Source: Amnibacterium kyonggiense (GTDB lineage: Bacteria > Actinomycetota > Actinomycetes > Actinomycetales > Microbacteriaceae). From it: 64,000 bases of DNA. Both the position numbers and the translations under genes were made by a program. The first letter of the stretch is position 1. Each line of letters starts with the position of its first letter. Under the pieces are notes generated by a model. It worked only from the letters and a program-made list of their open reading frames with translations, ran no database searches and had not been told where the DNA came from. Where the stretch lies: the NCBI RefSeq assembly GCF_004364555.1, contig NZ_SOAM01000002.1, positions 124,001 to 188,000 of the forward strand, given 5' to 3'. Below, in pieces: positions 1 to 8,072 of the stretch.

Positions 1-141
1 CCGCCGTCGGTGCGCGCGCCGAGCGCGGGACGTCCGCTCGCGAGGGGCGCATCCGGACGCCGGGCGCCGCGCGGCGGCCGGAGGGCACCGGCGCGGGCGA
101 CGCGTCACCGCCGATCGGGGCGGCCCAGGTCAGGGACCGCG

Positions 142-1035
142 GTGGACCGCGCGCGTGAGCGGGTCCGGGTCGTCCGGCCGCTCGGCTCGACCCGGCGGGT
201 CCTGGCCGGCGCGCTGCGGGCCGGTCGGCGGCAGGCGCCGATGACCGGCCTCCTCGAGCTCGACGTCACGACGGCGGAGGCGTGGCTGCGCGACCACCCC
301 GACCGGCCGGTCTCGATGACCGCCTTCGTGACCGCGTGCGTCGCTCGAGCGGCGCAGCGCCATCCGGAGGTGCACGCTTACCGCACCTGGGCCGGCCGCA
401 TCGCGGAGCACCGGTACGTCGACGTCGCGGTGCTCGTCGAGACGGCGACGCCGCGGGGCCCGGTCGGGCTGCCGCGCCTGCTCGTCGACGCCGACGCGCG
501 ATCGGTCGAGGAGCTGACCGCGGAGCTGCGCTCGACGCGGGCGCAGCCCGCCGCCGGGAGCGCGGGGCGCCTGCTCCAGCGCACCGCGCCCGTGCTCGCG
601 CGGATCCCCGGCGCCACCGCGGCGCTGTACCTCGCGATGGCGCGCTCGCCCGCCGCCCGCCGGCACGTCGGCACCGTCTCGGTCACCGCGGTCGGCATGT
701 TCGGGGGCGGCGGCGGATTCGGCATCGCGCCGCCGACCGTGATGCCGCTGGCGGTGGTGGTCGGCGGGATCGCGCAGCGGCCGAGGGTGGTCGACGGAGG
801 GGTCGAGCCGCGCTGGACGCTCGATCTGACGGTCGCGATCGATCACGCCGTGGTCGACGGCGCACCGGCCGCCCGGTTCTGCGCCGAGCTGCGCCGGCTC
901 GTCGAGACCGCCGGTCCGCTCGTCGCGCCGGAGGAGGACCGGACCCGCTCCCGAACGGCCGGGACGCGGACGACGCCCGAGGGGCCCTTCGCCCCTGACG
1001 CCCGGGAGGAATCGCTGCGCAGATGGCGGATGTGA
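142..1035 (+). CDS. 2-oxoacid dehydrogenase E2-like acyltransferase catalytic domain, stand-alone
   Basis: The 297-residue product matches only the C-terminal catalytic (CAT-like) domain of 2-oxo acid dehydrogenase E2 subunits. The active-site signature HxxxDG is present as H235-A-V-V-D239-G, preceded by the glycine-rich GMFGGGGG segment that usually shapes the CoA/lipoyl channel. No lipoyl domain or E1/E3-binding domain is present, so it cannot work as a normal E2 core; a free acyltransferase role is inference. GTG 142 is chosen because homologous proteins begin just before the RVRPLxxTRRxxAxALRxGRR segment and an AGGTCAGGGA stretch precedes it; an ATG at 241 would cut that segment off. The gene overlaps the P-type ATPase start by 13 bp, so the two are probably translated together. 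An in-frame ATG at 10 is possible but its extra residues look non-coding. Confidence 0.75.
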   Translation: MDRARERVRVVRPLGSTRRVLAGALRAGRRQAPMTGLLELDVTTAEAWLRDHPDRPVSMTAFVTACVARAAQRHPEVHAYRTWAGRIAEHRYVDVAVLVETATPRGPVGLPRLLVDADARSVEELTAELRSTRAQPAAGSAGRLLQRTAPVLARIPGATAALYLAMARSPAARRHVGTVSVTAVGMFGGGGGFGIAPPTVMPLAVVVGGIAQRPRVVDGGVEPRWTLDLTVAIDHAVVDGAPAARFCAELRRLVETAGPLVAPEEDRTRSRTAGTRTTPEGPFAPDAREESLRRWRM

Positions 1036-3731
1036 CCGGCACGCGCCCCGCCCGCCCCGTGCCCGCCGTCACCCGGACCGCGCCCGCGCTGCCGCGGGAG
1101 CTCACGCCCGGCGAGCTCGACCTCGTGACCGCGGCCCGCCTCCCGGCCGATGCGGTGCTCGCGCGCGTCCGTTCGCGGCCGACCGGCCTGACGACGGCGG
1201 AGGCCGGCGAGCGCCGGACCGCGGCCGGCCCGAACCTCGTGCACGCGCGCCGGGTGCGCTGGTGGGCGGTGCTCGGCGCGCAGTTCCGCAACCCGCTCGT
1301 CGTCCTGCTGATCGTCTGCGCCGCCGTGGCCGGGGTCACTGGCGACCCCACCGCGATGACGATCATCCTCGTCATTGTCGCCGTGAGCGCCGGCCTCGGC
1401 TTCGTGAACGAGTTCCGCGCCGAGCTCGCCGTGGCCGCGCTGCACGCCCGGATCAGCCGCCGCGCAGTGGTGTGGCGCGACGGCGCGCCGGTCGCTCTCG
1501 ACGTCACGGCGCTCGTGCCCGGGGACGTCGTCGACCTCCGCGTCGGTGACCTCGTACCCGCCGACCTGCGCCTGCTCGCCACGACGACCCTCGAGTGCGA
1601 CGAGGCGCTGCTGACGGGGGAGTCCGCCTCCGCGGGGAAGACCGCGGCCGCGTCGCCAGAGGCCTCGGGCCTCGACCTGCCCTGCTGCGCGCTGATGGGG
1701 ACGATCGTGCACACCGGCGGCGGTCGGGGCGTGGTCACCGCGATCGGGCGCGGCACCGCCTTCGGGGCCATCGCGGCCGGCCTCGCCGAGCAGTCGCCGC
1801 GGACGGCGTTCCAGGCCGGCCTGTCCGCGTTCTCGCGGTTCCTGGTCGGCATCGCCGCGATCCTCACCGTCGGCATCTTCGTCGTGAACGCCGCCTTCGG
1901 CCGGCCGATCATCGACGCGCTGCTCTTCTCCCTCGCGATCGCGGTCGGGATCACCCCGGAGATGATGCCGGCGATCGTCACCGTCAGCCTCTCCGCGGGC
2001 TCGCGGCGGCTCGCCGCGCAGAAGGTGCTCGTCAAGCGCCTCGTCGCGATCGAGGATCTCGGGGACATCCGCACGCTGTTCACGGACAAGACCGGGACCC
2101 TGACGGAGGGGCGGACGACCTTCGCCGAGGCCCTCGACCCGTCCGGCGCCCCCGATCCCGGCCTGCTCCGGTGGGGGCTGCTGTGCACCGAGTCGACTCC
2201 GGGTCCCACGGGGCCCGTCGGGGGCAACGACCTCGACCAGGCCCTGTGGCGCGCACCGCGGGCGGACGACCCGACGGCCTCCTTCCGCCGCGACGCGATG
2301 CTGCCCTTCGACCACGAGCGGCAGCTCGCGAGCACCGCGGTCACCGGCCCCGACGGGCAGCGGGTGCTCGTCACCAAGGGCGCCCCCGAGGCCGTGCTGC
2401 GCCGGTGCGCGGCGGTCGACCCGGCGGCCGAGGAGACGCTCCGGCGCCTGTTCGCCGCGGGCGCGCGCGTCGTCGCGGTCGCCTCGCGGCCGCTGCCCGG
2501 GCCGACCGCCGAGCTCGCCGTCGCGGACGAGACCGGGCTCCGCCTGCTCGGGTTCCTCACCTTCGTCGACCGGCCGAAGGCGGACGCGGGCGCGGCGATC
2601 CGCCGGCTGGCCGGGCTGGAGGTCGACGTCAAGCTCGTGACCGGCGACAACGGCACGGTCGCGGAGGCCGTGTGCGCGGAGCTCGGCGTGCCGGTCACCG
2701 GCGTGCTCACCGGCGCGGAGCTCGACGCGCTCGACGACGCCCGGCTCGCCGCGCTCATCCAGGCCACGACGGTGTTCGCCCGGGTCACGCCCGTGCAGAA
2801 GGCGCGCATCGTGAAGACCGCCCGCGTGCACGGCGGCGTGGTCGCCTTCCTCGGCGACGGGGTGAACGACGCCGTCGCGCTCCACCACGCCGACGTCGGC
2901 ATCTCCGTGGACGGCGCGACCGACGTGGCGAAGGACGCGGCCGACGTGGTCCTGCTCGAGAAGGACCTGGACGTGCTCGCCGACGGGGTGACCGAGGGGC
3001 GCCGCATCTTCGCGAACACGATGAAGTTCGTGTTCATGGCGACGTCGTCCAACTTCGGGAACATGTTCAGCGCGGCCGGCGCCTCGCTGTTCCTCCCGTT
3101 CCTGCCGATGCTCCCGTCGCAGATCCTGCTGAACAACCTGCTCTACAACGGCGGGCAGCTCGCGATCCCGACGGACCGCACCGACCCGGAGGTCCTCGCG
3201 CGGCCCGCCGCCTGGGACATCCGCTTCATCCGCCGGTTCATGCTCCTCTTCGGGCCGATCAGCTCGGTCTTCGACTTCCTCACCTTCGGCGTGATGCTGC
3301 TCCTGCTCCACGCGGGACCCCCGGAGTTCCGCACGGGCTGGTTCATCGAGTCCCTCGCCACCCAGACCCTCGTGATCTACGTGATCCGCACCCGCCGGGT
3401 CCCGTTCCTCCGCAGCCGGCCGAGCGTCCCGATGCTCGTCGTCCCGCTGCTCACCGCGGGCGTCGGCGTGCTCCTGCCCTTCACCCCGATCGGCGGCGTG
3501 CTCGGGTTCTCCGTCGTGCCGGCGCCGTACTTCCTCGCCCTGCTCGCGATGATCGGGGCGTACCTCGCCCTCGCCGAGCTCGCGAAGCGCTGGTTCTACG
3601 CCGCGGGCCACGGCCCCCGGCAGGCGCCGCCGCGGTCGTTCGTCCAGCGGTGGGAGCGCCGGGTGCAGCGCCGCGCCGCCGTCTTCGTCCGCCACTCCCG
3701 GCACCCGGCGCCGGGGACGCTCCCCGGATGA
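1023..3731 (+). CDS. mgtA: Magnesium-translocating-type (P3B) P-type ATPase
   Basis: This 902-residue cation pump has all P-type ATPase marks: actuator-domain TGES (198-201), phosphorylation motif DKTGT with D355, and the hinge GDGVND (about 611-616). The membrane motif TPEMMP (about residues 311-316) corresponds to the TPEMLP of MgtA/MgtB Mg2+ importers rather than the CPx motif of heavy-metal pumps, and six C-terminal hydrophobic segments follow the P-domain. Length agrees with MgtA (about 900). It starts inside the 3' end of the E2-like gene, which indicates an operon. In mycobacteria a P-type ATPase (CtpF) sits among Usp genes of the DosR regulon; here the pump heads a Usp-rich island, so a stress role is plausible. 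The symbol rests on subfamily motifs; the ion is not proven. Confidence 0.85.
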   Translation: MADVTGTRPARPVPAVTRTAPALPRELTPGELDLVTAARLPADAVLARVRSRPTGLTTAEAGERRTAAGPNLVHARRVRWWAVLGAQFRNPLVVLLIVCAAVAGVTGDPTAMTIILVIVAVSAGLGFVNEFRAELAVAALHARISRRAVVWRDGAPVALDVTALVPGDVVDLRVGDLVPADLRLLATTTLECDEALLTGESASAGKTAAASPEASGLDLPCCALMGTIVHTGGGRGVVTAIGRGTAFGAIAAGLAEQSPRTAFQAGLSAFSRFLVGIAAILTVGIFVVNAAFGRPIIDALLFSLAIAVGITPEMMPAIVTVSLSAGSRRLAAQKVLVKRLVAIEDLGDIRTLFTDKTGTLTEGRTTFAEALDPSGAPDPGLLRWGLLCTESTPGPTGPVGGNDLDQALWRAPRADDPTASFRRDAMLPFDHERQLASTAVTGPDGQRVLVTKGAPEAVLRRCAAVDPAAEETLRRLFAAGARVVAVASRPLPGPTAELAVADETGLRLLGFLTFVDRPKADAGAAIRRLAGLEVDVKLVTGDNGTVAEAVCAELGVPVTGVLTGAELDALDDARLAALIQATTVFARVTPVQKARIVKTARVHGGVVAFLGDGVNDAVALHHADVGISVDGATDVAKDAADVVLLEKDLDVLADGVTEGRRIFANTMKFVFMATSSNFGNMFSAAGASLFLPFLPMLPSQILLNNLLYNGGQLAIPTDRTDPEVLARPAAWDIRFIRRFMLLFGPISSVFDFLTFGVMLLLLHAGPPEFRTGWFIESLATQTLVIYVIRTRRVPFLRSRPSVPMLVVPLLTAGVGVLLPFTPIGGVLGFSVVPAPYFLALLAMIGAYLALAELAKRWFYAAGHGPRQAPPRSFVQRWERRVQRRAAVFVRHSRHPAPGTLPG

Positions 3732-3758
3732 CGTCGACCCCGCGCGGGGCCGGGGACC

Positions 3759-4541
3759 TCACCAGGCGGCGTCCCCGCGGATCACCGCGTCCGATCCGCC
3801 GTCGATGAACACGATCTGGCCGCACAGGTGCGCGTTCTCCTCGCTCGTCGCCCACGCGAGGAGGTACGCGACGTCGATCGGCCGGAGGAACCCGTTCAGC
3901 GGCATCGGGACGATCTTCAGCAGTGCCGCCCGCTGCTCCGCGGTCCGGGTGAGGCCCTCGGTCATCGGGGTGGTGACGACGCCGGGGGCGACGGCGTTCA
4001 GCGGGATGCCCGCGCCCGCCCAGGCCGCGGTCGGCGCCGATCGGCGGACCCAGCGGACGAGGGCGCGCTTGGTCGTCGCGTAGATCCGGTTCGCGGCGTC
4101 GCCGCCCTCGGCCTCGAGCTCCGCAGCGCGTGCGAGCGCTGCGGGCTCGTCCTCGGCGGTGCAGGCCGCGAGCAGGGCGTCGTCCGGCGGGAAGAGCGCG
4201 GCCATCGACGCCGTGAGGACCGCGCGCGGCGCCCAGGAGCCCTCGAGCAGCGGACGCAGCCGGGTGAGGGTCGCGATCGTGCCGAAGTGGTTCACGGACA
4301 CCGTCCTCGCCGTCGGCGCGGCCGATCCGGCGTTCGCGATGATCGCGTCGAGGTGGCCGCCCGCACGGTGCGCGACCTCGGTCACCATCCGGTCGCGGCC
4401 CTCCGCCGTCGAGAGGTCCGCCTCGACCTCGACGTCGTGCAGGTCGACCCCGATCACGCGCTCGCCGCGCTCGCTCAGCAGCCGCAGCGTCGCCGCCCCG
4501 ATCCCGCTCGCCGCTCCCGTCACCACCGAGGTCCGCGCCAT
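3759..4541 (-). CDS. Short-chain dehydrogenase/reductase (3-alpha-HSD/carbonyl reductase-like)
   Basis: The 260-residue product is a classical SDR. The cofactor motif TGxxxGxG is at residues 8-15, NAG appears in the middle strand, the catalytic serine lies in TASMA, and YxxxK is Y154-x3-K158. An acidic residue at the end of beta-2 (VIGVDLHDVEV) favours NAD(H). A longer-than-usual segment between the serine and the tyrosine resembles the 3-alpha-hydroxysteroid dehydrogenase/carbonyl reductase branch. The substrate cannot be told. The ATG at 4541 is followed at once by the nucleotide-binding strand, as expected. It is convergent with the P-type ATPase and divergent from the lipoprotein gene, with a DosR-like box in the shared upstream region. 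Confidence 0.85.
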   Translation of the reverse strand: MARTSVVTGAASGIGAATLRLLSERGERVIGVDLHDVEVEADLSTAEGRDRMVTEVAHRAGGHLDAIIANAGSAAPTARTVSVNHFGTIATLTRLRPLLEGSWAPRAVLTASMAALFPPDDALLAACTAEDEPAALARAAELEAEGGDAANRIYATTKRALVRWVRRSAPTAAWAGAGIPLNAVAPGVVTTPMTEGLTRTAEQRAALLKIVPMPLNGFLRPIDVAYLLAWATSEENAHLCGQIVFIDGGSDAVIRGDAAW

Positions 4542-4640
4542 GGCTCCTGCTCCTCCGCTGCTCGCCGCTCCGTGCCCGACATCGTCCGGACCCGAGCGGG
4601 GCGCGACACGGCCGATGGTCCCGCTCGCCGTCGGGGCGCC

Positions 4641-4653
4641 GGACCTTGGGCTC
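4641..4653 (+). promoter_or_regulatory. Possible DosR/DevR-like box
   Basis: GGACCTTGGGCTC lies in the divergent gap between the SDR and the lipoprotein gene, 57 bp before the ATG at 4710. It fits the island consensus GGGACCTTCGGCCC at most positions. It is the weakest member of the series and could be chance on its own. Confidence 0.4.
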
Positions 4654-4709
4654 TGCTCGCCGCCGTCGGCGACGCGCACGATCGCCCGCGAGGGGATCGG
4701 AGGCCGAGG

Positions 4710-5462
4710 ATGCGCGGGCGCGGCGGAGCGGTCCCACGGGCGCTCGTCGGCGTCCTGTCGGCGTCGGTGCTCGTCGTCGCCCTCGCGGGCTGCGGGGGCG
4801 CGGCGCCGCGGCCGACGGTCACGCGCACGGTCGCCGTGCCGACCACGGCGACGCCGGCGCCGACGACCGCCGCGCCGTCGCCGTCCGGCGGCGCGACGCC
4901 GACCGGAGGCGGCCCGACGGTGCTGCGATCGCACATCACGCACGGGTGGGGCGTGCCGACCGCCGCGGCGCCGTTCAGGACGACGCACCGGATCGTCCCG
5001 CCGATCGCTCCGCCACCGGCGCCCCCGCTGCCGTGCCTGCGCTCGATCGGGTTCGGGCTGCACCACGCCGAGGGGTACGAGCAGCTGTCGTTCCGGTTCA
5101 CCGGCGCCATGCCGGGCTCCGACATCCGGTACGTCGCCGCCGACGACCTCGTCGCGGACCCGTCGGGGCGTCGGCTGCCGGTCCGCGGGGACCGGGCGCT
5201 GCGGATCACATTCCGGGACGCCCAGGCGCACGGGGAGGACGGCGCGTCCACCGTCGTCGCGGCGCCGACGCGGCCGCTCCGGGGCGACGTGCTGCGGGAC
5301 CTCGTCCGCGTCGGGGACTCCGAAGGGGTCGTCACCGTCGGCGTCGGCGTCGGCGGGCCCGACGAGGGCGGCGGTGCGCCGCGGGTGCGGGTCGTCGAGG
5401 TGGAGCGGATCGAGGCCGGTGTCCACCGCTTCGTCGTCGCCGTGCAGGTCGCCCTGCACTGA
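4710..5462 (+). CDS. Secreted lipoprotein with AMIN-like domain
   Basis: The 250-residue product begins with a signal peptide whose lipobox ALAGC places the lipidated cysteine at C28. A Thr/Pro/Ala-rich low-complexity linker (about residues 32-65) follows, as expected for an extracytoplasmic spacer, and then a globular beta-rich domain (about 110-250). That domain has the LRSIGFGLHHAEGYEQLSF pattern of the actinobacterial AMIN-like lipoprotein family. The protein should be anchored on the outer face of the membrane; its ligand is unknown. ATG 4710 has a GGAGG sequence about 8 bases upstream. It is divergent from the SDR, and a DosR-like box lies in the gap. Confidence 0.75.
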   Translation: MRGRGGAVPRALVGVLSASVLVVALAGCGGAAPRPTVTRTVAVPTTATPAPTTAAPSPSGGATPTGGGPTVLRSHITHGWGVPTAAAPFRTTHRIVPPIAPPPAPPLPCLRSIGFGLHHAEGYEQLSFRFTGAMPGSDIRYVAADDLVADPSGRRLPVRGDRALRITFRDAQAHGEDGASTVVAAPTRPLRGDVLRDLVRVGDSEGVVTVGVGVGGPDEGGGAPRVRVVEVERIEAGVHRFVVAVQVALH

Positions 5463-5516
5463 GCGGCCGCCCGACGGCGTCCGGCGCCCTCACGGGTCCG
5501 GCGGCGCCGCCGATCG

Positions 5517-5735
5517 TCAGCGGCGGCGGGCGAGCGCCAGCACGAGCACCGGACCGATCGGCTGCACGACGAGCAGCCCGATCCAGGCCGCGCGGGAGCC
5601 GCGGAGGCGCTCGGCCGGCGTGCGGACGAGCCGGACGGCCGCCGTCGCGGTGAGCGCGAGCTCCGCCGCGGCGCCGACGACGATCGCCGCCCGCCGTCGG
5701 GGGTTCAGGTCCTGCCAGTGCACCCGCCGCGTCAT
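5517..5735 (-). CDS. Small two-helix membrane protein, PLDc_N-like
   Basis: This 72-residue protein has a basic N-terminus (MTRRVHWQDLNPRRRAA) and two hydrophobic helices (about 18-35 and 50-68) separated by a basic loop, ending in RRR. The second helix carries the Trp-Ile...Pro-Ile-Gly-Pro pattern of the phospholipase D/cardiolipin synthase N-terminal (PLDc_N) transmembrane unit, but no PLD catalytic domain is attached. A strong GGAGGAGG ribosome site precedes ATG 5735. It is divergent from the first Usp gene and shares the gap holding two DosR-like boxes, so co-regulation is likely. Function unknown. Confidence 0.7.
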   Translation of the reverse strand: MTRRVHWQDLNPRRRAAIVVGAAAELALTATAAVRLVRTPAERLRGSRAAWIGLLVVQPIGPVLVLALARRR

Positions 5736-5787
5736 GCGTCCTCCTCCGTCCCGCGCCATCCGACCCGGCGCAGCCGCCGGCGACGAC

Positions 5788-5825
5788 GGGCGAAGGTCCT
5801 GCGCCGGCGCGGGGACCTTCGCCAC
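5788..5825. promoter_or_regulatory. Inverted pair of DosR/DevR-like boxes
   Basis: GGCGAAGGTCC (5789-5799) and GGACCTTCGCC (5813-5823) are exact reverse complements. Each is embedded in a box of the form GGGACCTTCGCC, facing opposite ways. They lie between the divergent PLDc_N-like gene and a Usp gene, one box per transcript, which suits a bidirectional activator site. Confidence 0.6.
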
Positions 5826-5860
5826 TCCAGCGTCGCCGACGACCCGGGGAGGATCCCGAC

Positions 5861-6766
5861 GTGCGCACGTCCGGGATCGGCCTCGTCCGCGACGGCGGCC
5901 GGGTCGTCGCCGCCGTGCCCGTCGGGCCTGCGGCGGAGGCCGTCCTCCGCGCTGCCGAGTGGGTCGCGGTCGCATCGTCCGGGGTCCTCGTCCCGGTCGC
6001 CGTCGGTCCGCGCCGCCGTGCGGACGGGCCGTCCGTCGGCGCCCGGCTCACGGCTGCCGTCCGCGACGGCGTCGTGCCGGGTGCGGTCGAGGTCGAACCG
6101 CGCGTCCGCCTCGGCGACCCGGTCCAGCAGCTCGTCGCCGCGAGCGAGGACGCGGACCTGCTGGTGGTGGGCGACCACGCCCGGCCGTTCGGGCACGAGG
6201 GGCTCGGCGACGTCGCGGCCGGCTGCGTCCGGCGTGCGCGGTGCCCCGTTCTCGTCGTGCGGCCGGTCGAGCGGCTGCACCGCCGGGTCGTGCTCGGCGC
6301 CGGCACGGCGTCGCGAGCGTGGGCGGCGACCGCGGCGGCTGCGGCCGCGGCCCGCTGGTCCGACGGCGAGCTGCTCGTCGTCCGCGCCCGGGCCTGGTCG
6401 ATCGGCTCGGTGCTCCCGCTGCGGTCGCTACCGCTGCTCCGGTCGCTCGACCCGGTCGCGTCCGCGGAGGCGGAGGTGCTCGCCCACCTGCTCGCGCTCG
6501 GGCAGGACCAGCCGCGGCATCGGCGCGGCGCGGCGCCCGCGGGCTCGGCGGCGTCGGTGCTCGTGCGCGAGTCCGCGTCCGCCGACCTCGTCGTCGTCGG
6601 GCGATCGGCCGGCGGGTCACGGGCCCGCCGCCGCTCGACGGCCGTCGTCGTCGCCGCCCGGGCGGCGTGCCCGGTGCTCGTCGTGCCGACCGACGGCGTG
6701 CGGACCGAGCCGGCCGAGCACCGTCCGGTGCGGCGCACCGCGCCGGGCGACGTCCTCGGCCGCTGA
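5861..6766 (+). CDS. Tandem universal stress protein, degenerate ATP motifs
   Basis: The 301-residue product has two Usp-like alpha/beta repeats (about 8-135 and 145-290). Each ends with the characteristic ADLLVVG / CPVLVVRP and ADLVVVG / CPVLVVPT strands. The ATP-binding signature G-x2-G-x9-G-S/T is not intact in either half (GDHARPFGHEGLGDVA and GRSAGGSRARRRSTA), so nucleotide binding is doubtful and a scaffold or regulatory role is possible. The start is GTG 5861 with GGGGAGGA about 9 bases upstream. The paired DosR-like boxes end 35 bp upstream. It is the first of five Usp genes in the island. Confidence 0.8.
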   Translation: MRTSGIGLVRDGGRVVAAVPVGPAAEAVLRAAEWVAVASSGVLVPVAVGPRRRADGPSVGARLTAAVRDGVVPGAVEVEPRVRLGDPVQQLVAASEDADLLVVGDHARPFGHEGLGDVAAGCVRRARCPVLVVRPVERLHRRVVLGAGTASRAWAATAAAAAAARWSDGELLVVRARAWSIGSVLPLRSLPLLRSLDPVASAEAEVLAHLLALGQDQPRHRRGAAPAGSAASVLVRESASADLVVVGRSAGGSRARRRSTAVVVAARAACPVLVVPTDGVRTEPAEHRPVRRTAPGDVLGR

Positions 6767-6773
6767 TCCGGCC

Positions 6774-8072
6774 TCAGACGCCGGACGGCGCGGTCTCCAG
6801 CTCCGGCTCGACCGGCGGCGGCTCGTGATGGAGCGGCCGGAGGGCGGTCGTGCCCTCGACCCACAGCAGCGCGTCGTACCGCGCCCCCATCACGGTCGGC
6901 ACGTACCCGCCGTCCTCGCGCGGCTCGTGCACGACCCCGATCGCGCGCATGCCGAGTCGCGTCCGGCTCCACGGCCCCGGTGCACCGCGGCGCAGGTCGA
7001 TCACCGCGTCGCCGCCGAGCGCGTCGTGGAGCAGCGCCTCGTGGTCCCCGCGACGTCCGGGCGGCACCGGCATCCGCTCCTCCGGCAGGCCCCAGCCGCG
7101 CGCCGCGAGCACCTCGCCGCGGTGCCCCGCGATCCCGACGAGGAGCACCTGCCCGGGATCGTGCCGCTGCCGGAGCAGCTGGCCGAGGTTCAGCAGCCCC
7201 TGATCCGCCATCGACGTCGCGCGCGCGTCGCCGACGTGGGTGTTGTGCGCCCAGATCACGCCGCGCGCCGCCGGGCCGGTGCGCCGCGCGAGCCGGTCGA
7301 CGGTCTCCGCCATGTGCACGTCGCGGATGTTCCAGGACGCCCGGTCGGTCCGCACCATCGCGCGGTAGTAGCGCTCGGCGCGGGAGACGATCTCCGCGTT
7401 CTGCGCCGCGTCGAAGGCGTCGTCCCCGTCGTGCGCGGTCGCGCCGCGCACGGCGACGAGCAGGTCGACCACGTCCGTCTCGCACGACGTCGGCACCAGC
7501 CGGGTGCTCCACGCGTAGCGCTGCGGGTCCTCGGAGAACGGCGCGAAGCAGCGCCACGCCTCCATCGCCTCCGGCAGGGCCTCCGGTCGGTGCTCGTCGA
7601 GCCAGCCGATGACGCGCGCGAGCGAGTCCCAGAGGGAGTAGAGGTCGAGGCCGACGAAGCCGGTTCGCTGCTCCGGGGGCCGGACCGCGTTCCAGGCGCG
7701 CAGCCGGTCGAGGAAGGCGGCCGTCTCCGCGTTCGCCCAGAGCCAGGTCGGCCACCGCCGGATGCCCGAGAGCACGCGCGCCGCGTCGGCCTCCGGCTCC
7801 GCGAGTCCGCGCACCCACCGGTCGACGCGCCAGCAGTCCGGCCAGTCGCCCTCGACGGCGATCCACGACACCCCGCACTCCTCGACGAGTCGGCGGGTGA
7901 GCGCGGCGCGCTGCTCGTAGTACTCGTGGGTGCCGTGGCTGGCCTCGCCGATCGCGACGAAGCGGCGGTGCCGGGCCAGGTCCACGACCGGGTCGAGGTC
8001 GGCCGGACCGCGCAGCGGGCGGGAGCGGCCGCGGATCTCCGCATGGAGGGCGTCGGCGCCGCCGGCGCTCAC
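6774..8072 (-). CDS. Erythromycin esterase-like hydrolase
   Basis: The 432-residue protein belongs to the erythromycin esterase (EreA/EreB/succinoglycan-type) family. The GEASHGTHEYY segment (about residues 38-48) contains the proposed catalytic His with nearby Glu. Further conserved blocks are GLDLYSLWDS, WNIRDxHMAE and VIWAHNTHVGDA, and the length is typical. It starts with a GTG that overlaps the stop of the upstream phosphoribosyltransferase by four bases (GTGA), which indicates translational coupling. In Mycobacterium tuberculosis the same two domains are fused in Rv2030c, a DosR-regulon protein. That parallel suggests a stress-related hydrolase rather than a true macrolide-resistance enzyme; the substrate is unknown. 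Confidence 0.85.
   Translation of the reverse strand: MSAGGADALHAEIRGRSRPLRGPADLDPVVDLARHRRFVAIGEASHGTHEYYEQRAALTRRLVEECGVSWIAVEGDWPDCWRVDRWVRGLAEPEADAARVLSGIRRWPTWLWANAETAAFLDRLRAWNAVRPPEQRTGFVGLDLYSLWDSLARVIGWLDEHRPEALPEAMEAWRCFAPFSEDPQRYAWSTRLVPTSCETDVVDLLVAVRGATAHDGDDAFDAAQNAEIVSRAERYYRAMVRTDRASWNIRDVHMAETVDRLARRTGPAARGVIWAHNTHVGDARATSMADQGLLNLGQLLRQRHDPGQVLLVGIAGHRGEVLAARGWGLPEERMPVPPGRRGDHEALLHDALGGDAVIDLRRGAPGPWSRTRLGMRAIGVVHEPREDGGYVPTVMGARYDALLWVEGTTALRPLHHEPPPVEPELETAPSGV

Noticed and set aside
122-140. Possible DosR-like box before the E2-like gene (GGCCCAGGTCAGGGACCGC)
   Set aside because: Spacing and half-sites do not fit the motif of the other boxes.
683-3704. Very long open frames antisense to the P-type ATPase gene
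   Set aside because: They mirror the strong G/C third-position bias of the real gene; translations are Arg/Ala/Pro-rich with no domain.
3738-3749. CCCCGCGCGGGG palindrome after the P-type ATPase gene
   Set aside because: Short and expected by chance in such GC-rich DNA; too little to call a terminator.
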